Positions 61,418-64,000 of a stretch of DNA of 64,000 nucleotides are shown here, in pieces. Origin of the DNA: a virus; IMG/VR virus record IMGVR_UViG_3300009128_000008, positions 20,696 through 84,695 of that record, one strand, 5' to 3'. The notes under the pieces were generated by a model that saw only the letters and a list, made by a program, of their open reading frames with translations, did not search any database and was not told the origin of the DNA. Position 1 is the first letter of the stretch. Every line of letters begins with the position of its first letter. A program made the position numbers and the translations under genes.

Positions 61418-62410
61418 TTAAATTAATCGGCGGCCAGCAAACGGTCTCCATTTATATACATGTTGGTCTCCCTGATTCCTCGACGAAAAAACCAGCCCCG
61501 TCAATATACTGGTCTCTCTATTAGGTGTGTAAGGCTCCGTAGATATAATCCAACGCAAAACCTGGCTATCAAAATAATAATATGTCATCGTATTATCATT
61601 GGGATTAAAATATGTCCTAACCAAACTTCCAGTAACAGTTAGTCCCTCATACGCCGTGGTATCTTCTAATATACCGTCCTTAACTATCTCCGGATTCTCC
61701 AAAGAAAAATATTGGCGATTAATTATTGATGTACCCTCGTCAAATGGTTCGTCCCTAGAATCTTGATAAATTACCAGTGCTTTCGGATTAAAAAATCTGT
61801 CTTTGGGATTAGAAAATTCTGGCCTGTATTCCGTCTGAGGATCATCTATTATTACTTCCGCCGGCCTGGTTCCTATCCCATGCCCTCTTTCGCCTAAAAC
61901 GTTTGAATCCGAATATTTAATCTCGTATGATGTTATCGGCTCATCTGTCTCATTTGCATATGTTCCCGTTCCAGTTCCATCAAAGCCGTCAGGAATGCCG
62001 GGTACATCAGGGGCATCTACAGGTGGTTCGGCTATATTGCCATACACTACTGGTAATGTAGGTGTCGGATCACCATAAGGAAACATCGGAAGAGTGCCAG
62101 GGCCCTCTGTTGTCATGTCTACTTCGTCCTGAGCTTGACGCAAAATTACTATGTCTGGCTGATAAGTACGCGTAATTATTGAAGAAGAATCAACCCCATC
62201 TGTAGCAAACACCTTAAACACAACGGTTGTTTGGTTCGTGGGCAGCTCTAATTCGCCCCCTATATAAACGGAAGAGGATGTTGTGGGATCTGTTCCGTCC
62301 AAAGTATAGAAGATCGTTGACGGAATATTGGTCGTCATCGAAATACTTATAGGAATCCCAGAAATTAACTGGACAGACGACTCAGAGATGGTTATTGTAA
62401 CAACTGCCAT
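61418..62410 (-). CDS. virion surface protein with CHB_HEX_C-type N-terminal domain, 330 aa
   Basis: First ~85 residues match the Fn3/Ig-like chitobiase C-terminal domain: IPISISMTTN, STIFYTLDGTDPTTSS (YTLDGTxPT), VVFKVFATDGVDSSSI. Remainder is Pro/Gly/Asp-rich and strand-like. This domain type is common on phage fibres and surface proteins. It is the first gene of the replication-side transcription unit and its own promoter lies 48-74 nt before the start. Confidence 0.65.
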   Translation of the reverse strand: MAVVTITISESSVQLISGIPISISMTTNIPSTIFYTLDGTDPTTSSSVYIGGELELPTNQTTVVFKVFATDGVDSSSIITRTYQPDIVILRQAQDEVDMTTEGPGTLPMFPYGDPTPTLPVVYGNIAEPPVDAPDVPGIPDGFDGTGTGTYANETDEPITSYEIKYSDSNVLGERGHGIGTRPAEVIIDDPQTEYRPEFSNPKDRFFNPKALVIYQDSRDEPFDEGTSIINRQYFSLENPEIVKDGILEDTTAYEGLTVTGSLVRTYFNPNDNTMTYYYFDSQVLRWIISTEPYTPNRETSILTGLVFSSRNQGDQHVYKWRPFAGRRLI

Positions 62411-62457
62411 GATGAATTATATTTTCCTGCGCACAAATTTGTCGATGTGGTTATACT

Positions 62458-62484
62458 ATTATATACCATAAAAGCGGCAGACAA
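62458..62484 (-). promoter_or_regulatory. promoter candidate for the 62.4 kb leftward operon
   Basis: Minus strand TTGTCT, spacer 15, perfect TATAAT, in the 92-nt divergent gap with the 101-aa plus-strand gene. Confidence 0.5.
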
Positions 62485-62502
62485 TAATATTTGTAGGTAG
62501 TT

Positions 62503-62808
62503 ATGGCAAAGAAAAACTTAATGCAAAAGGCGGCGGCCAATTATTATAAAAAATACGCCACCAATCAAATAACAATAAATGAATTGTTAAAAGGATTAGC
62601 TGAAATATCTAACAAAAACTATGATGCCGATATGCTCATTATGACTATTTTAACTGATGTAATGGGTAAAGAGATTGCAGAACTTATGGCTAATGCGGAT
62701 AAACTAGAGCCAGAAGATTTAGAAAAATTAAAAGAAAATCGTGAGACCGCAGAAAAAAAGTTCGAGGAAGCAAAGAAAGTTACGGAAAACTTGGTTAAAG
62801 ATAAATAA
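62503..62808 (+). CDS. hypothetical helical protein, 101 aa
   Basis: N-terminal basic helix (LMQKAAANYYKKYATNQITI), then an acidic coil (LEPEDLEKLKENRETAEKKF). First gene of the plus-strand tRNA region; no family recognised. AGG precedes the ATG loosely. Confidence 0.6.
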   Translation: MAKKNLMQKAAANYYKKYATNQITINELLKGLAEISNKNYDADMLIMTILTDVMGKEIAELMANADKLEPEDLEKLKENRETAEKKFEEAKKVTENLVKDK

Positions 62809-62813
62809 TTTTT

Positions 62814-62841
62814 TTGTTATATATGAATAAAAGAATATAAT
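62814..62841 (+). promoter_or_regulatory. promoter candidate for tRNA-Tyr unit
   Basis: TTGTTA, spacer 16, perfect TATAAT (62836-62841). Just past it TTACAT-CTA-ATGTAA (62843-62857) forms a perfect dyad over the expected start of transcription, a plausible operator. Confidence 0.55.
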
Positions 62842-62842
62842 C

Positions 62843-62857
62843 TTACATCTAATGTAA
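62843..62857 (+). promoter_or_regulatory. perfect dyad TTACAT-CTA-ATGTAA, possible operator
   Basis: A 6-bp perfect inverted repeat with 3-nt loop starting two bases after the -10 element of the tRNA promoter. A regulator or an RNA 5' hairpin could use it. Between here and the tRNA (62858-62945) nothing else is recognised. Confidence 0.4.
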
Positions 62858-62945
62858 ATATTGGAGTATTTTTCACATGATTAGCTCAGTCAAAACCAGA
62901 ACCTATATTGCCGCACATTTGGCGTGCAATCTAGATTTGTGTTCT

Positions 62946-63036
62946 GGGGGTGCTGAGCATAGGCGGGCTCACCTGGCTGTAAACCAGACGTCACTTAACA
63001 GGGCCACTGCTGGTTCGACTCCGGCCGCCCCCACCA
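62946..63036 (+). tRNA. tRNA-Tyr (GUA)
   Basis: Class II tRNA with CCA encoded. Acceptor GGGGGTG pairs with CGCCCCC (one U-G), D stem GAGC/GCTC, anticodon loop CTGTAAA giving GUA, long variable arm (CGTCACTTAACAGGGCCACT), T arm GCTGG-TTCGACT-CCGGC, discriminator A, then CCA at 63034-63036. The top pair of the anticodon stem is a mismatch (C-A). Confidence 0.93.
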
Positions 63037-63127
63037 ATAAACCATGGCCCGGTATGTCAGCGGGAACAGGGTTATTTAGTATTCGTCAACATAAGTCTTT
63101 GGAACAGAATCTCGATACTACGTAACC

Positions 63128-63182
63128 CCGGCCAGTCTAATAAGTTTTTTAACCCAATGACTGGCCGGTCGTTGGGTTTTTT
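63128..63182 (+). terminator. terminator with competing antiterminator-like hairpin
   Basis: AACCCAA (63151-63157) pairs with TTGGGTT (63172-63178) over an inner GAC/GTC, followed by TTTTTT: an intrinsic terminator on the plus strand. The upstream CCGGCCAGTC (63128-63137) is perfectly complementary to GACTGGCCGG (63159-63168), which lies inside that stem, so forming one hairpin excludes the other. Confidence 0.75.
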
Positions 63183-63199
63183 GCTTTCTGGTGGCTAAA

Positions 63200-63466
63200 A
63201 TGACTAAAATCAAAATCTCAAAAAGAACTCTCAGCAAACTAAAAAGGAAAATTCTAAGAAAAGAATTCCTAAAACTATGTGAAAAAACCGGACCGCTTCC
63301 TACGGCTATGATTGTTCCAAAAGATTTTACAGAAGAAGATTTAAAACAAAAACGACAACAAGAGTTTTTCGAATTCGCAAAAGAAGTAGGCGAATTCCCT
63401 ACATCCGTACTAGCAACATCACAACCACCATCAGAAGGAGAAGATAAAGATGAGCAGGATGAGTAG
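63200..63466 (+). CDS. hypothetical basic protein, 88 aa
   Basis: N-terminus very basic (KIKISKRTLSKLKRKILRKE), then a conserved-looking CEKTGPLPTAMIVPKDF and a Glu/Asp-rich end. ATG at 63200 has GGTGG five nt upstream; a GTG three codons earlier is the alternative. Between the tRNA genes and directly after the two-state terminator, which would control its expression. Confidence 0.65.
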   Translation: MTKIKISKRTLSKLKRKILRKEFLKLCEKTGPLPTAMIVPKDFTEEDLKQKRQQEFFEFAKEVGEFPTSVLATSQPPSEGEDKDEQDE

Positions 63467-63495
63467 AAAGAAACATTCGGGTCCAAAACAAATTT

Positions 63496-63569
63496 GGGGC
63501 CGAAGCATTGTGGGGATGCACCTGGCTTTTAACCAGGAGAGCAGGGTTCGATTCCCTGTGGCCCTACCA
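63496..63569 (+). tRNA. tRNA-Lys (UUU)
   Basis: Acceptor GGGGCCG pairs with TGGCCCT (G-U at both ends), D stem GCAT/ATGC with loop TGTGGGG, anticodon stem CCTGG/CCAGG with loop CTTTTAA giving UUU, T arm CAGGG-TTCGATT-CCCTG, discriminator A, encoded CCA at 63567-63569. Confidence 0.93.
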
Positions 63570-63583
63570 AAGAAAGGTAAAAA

Positions 63584-63877
63584 ATGGAAATAGGCGGAGA
63601 CGATATTACTTTTGATGACATTCAACCAGATACAATAGTAAAAACTATACAAGCAATAAAAAGGTTTTGGCCAGATCATATAATAGAAAACGATGGAGAA
63701 ATCGAATACTTTATATACAAAGACTTAGATGCATATGATAGCTGGGAAAAATTCGGAGCAACAACAGAAAATGAAAATAGTATGATTTATGTAATAGTTT
63801 TAGGGTCTTCGGCAACTTTTGTAGTAGGCAATAGAGAATCAGATATTGGGAGGCTAATTATAGAAAGCGCAAAGTAA
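63584..63877 (+). CDS. hypothetical acidic protein, 97 aa
   Basis: Acidic with aromatic patches (IKRFWPDHIIENDGEIEYFI; IYVIVLGSSATFVVG). Strand-rich C-terminal part. AAAGG spaced 6 nt before ATG. 14 nt after tRNA-Lys. No family recognised. Confidence 0.65.
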   Translation: MEIGGDDITFDDIQPDTIVKTIQAIKRFWPDHIIENDGEIEYFIYKDLDAYDSWEKFGATTENENSMIYVIVLGSSATFVVGNRESDIGRLIIESAK

Positions 63878-63911
63878 CAGTTCGAATCTACGCATACCCC
63901 GCCAAATAAGT

Positions 63912-64000
63912 ATGACTACACGAAAATATACAATAAATAGGCGGGTATTTTTAAACGAGGATGAGTTATCATTCTATTTACTAGGAGCTATCATGTCAGA
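63912..64000 (+). CDS. start of a second LAGLIDADG endonuclease-like gene (runs off the window)
   Basis: Open to the right edge without stop (29 codons). Reads MTTRKYTINRRVFLNEDEL then SFYLLGAIMS, the start of a first LAGLIDADG helix (compare SFYWAGFIAADG in the gene at 713-2443). The ribosome site is weak; an alternate start could be the ATG at 63993 with AGGAG. The DNA start lies inside a long-loop hairpin (63894-63948). Call rests on the short motif alone. Confidence 0.5.
   Translation, partial: MTTRKYTINRRVFLNEDELSFYLLGAIMS

Noticed and set aside
62877-63125. Plus-strand reading frame of 82 codons over tRNA-Tyr
   Set aside because: It runs through the tRNA and its leader; composition is tRNA-driven and there is no ribosome site.
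63037-63127. Third tRNA between tRNA-Tyr and the terminator
   Set aside because: TGGCC/GGCCA ends could pair, but no anticodon or T arm forms; treated as a leader or non-coding stretch.
1-64000. Recoded genetic code (TAG or TGA readthrough)
   Set aside because: TAA, TAG (9621, 11458) and TGA (5131) all end genes at plausible places and long domains read without internal stops.

Overview
The window reads as part of a large tailed-phage genome (Caudoviricetes, probably a 'huge' or jumbo phage). The evidence is a full head-morphogenesis set (large terminase, portal, protease/scaffold, major capsid protein) next to a full replication and recombination set: a C-family DNA polymerase III alpha chain, TOPRIM primase, RecA, gp32-like SSB, RuvC and a Cas4/RecB-type nuclease. 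It also carries cell-like genes: DnaJ, trigger factor, a CCA-adding enzyme, a cysteine desulfurase, a tyrosine phosphatase, a cold-shock protein and tRNAs. No rRNA, ribosomal-protein or core-metabolism genes are present. The DNA is AT-rich, the standard code fits (TAA, TAG and TGA all serve as stops), and Shine-Dalgarno sites are of the AGGAG type. The host cannot be named from the sequence.

Layout, read in the main (minus) transcription direction from right to left. (1) 62.4-47.99 kb: replication, recombination and protein folding (a CHB_HEX-type surface protein, RecB-like nuclease, trigger factor, DnaE, zinc-ribbon proteins, RecA, SSB, RuvC, DnaJ, primase, a region-4-like regulator). It ends in a strong terminator at 47.93-47.96 kb. 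(2) 47.8-33.9 kb: head-associated proteins of unknown role, the CCA-adding enzyme, an 870-aa conserved protein and the large terminase. (3) 32.5-33.9 kb: a lone plus-strand PIN-PhoH gene whose stop abuts the terminase stop. (4) 32.3-2.5 kb: portal, two large internal proteins (one with a lysozyme-like domain), the tyrosine phosphatase, a protease-scaffold fusion, a row of small acidic paralogues, large candidate internal proteins, capsid and decoration proteins, and Ig-like virion proteins. The cysteine desulfurase, HNH genes and cold-shock gene interrupt the left end of this run. (5) 0-2.4 kb: a duplicated LAGLIDADG endonuclease and a trypsin-like lipoprotein that runs off the left edge. (6) 62.5-64 kb, plus strand: a promoter, tRNA-Tyr, a two-state terminator, tRNA-Lys, small genes and the start of another LAGLIDADG gene.

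The modules are separated by intrinsic terminators on the minus strand. Four promoter-like sites on that strand share a 15-bp spacer or lie in divergent gaps. Three observations stand out. First, a roughly 45-residue 'AHP...VAP...VE' module is shared by three otherwise unrelated candidate virion proteins, together with a recurring helical-hairpin motif in many others; this looks like a phage-specific packaging or assembly tag. Second, the two tRNAs carried (Tyr-GUA and Lys-UUU) are species attacked by known anti-phage tRNases, and the same genome has a CCA-adding enzyme although both tRNAs already encode CCA. Third, a phage trigger factor with an intact ribosome-docking signature is encoded together with a full DnaJ. 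Many virion proteins can be placed only by position and composition, and their functions are left open.
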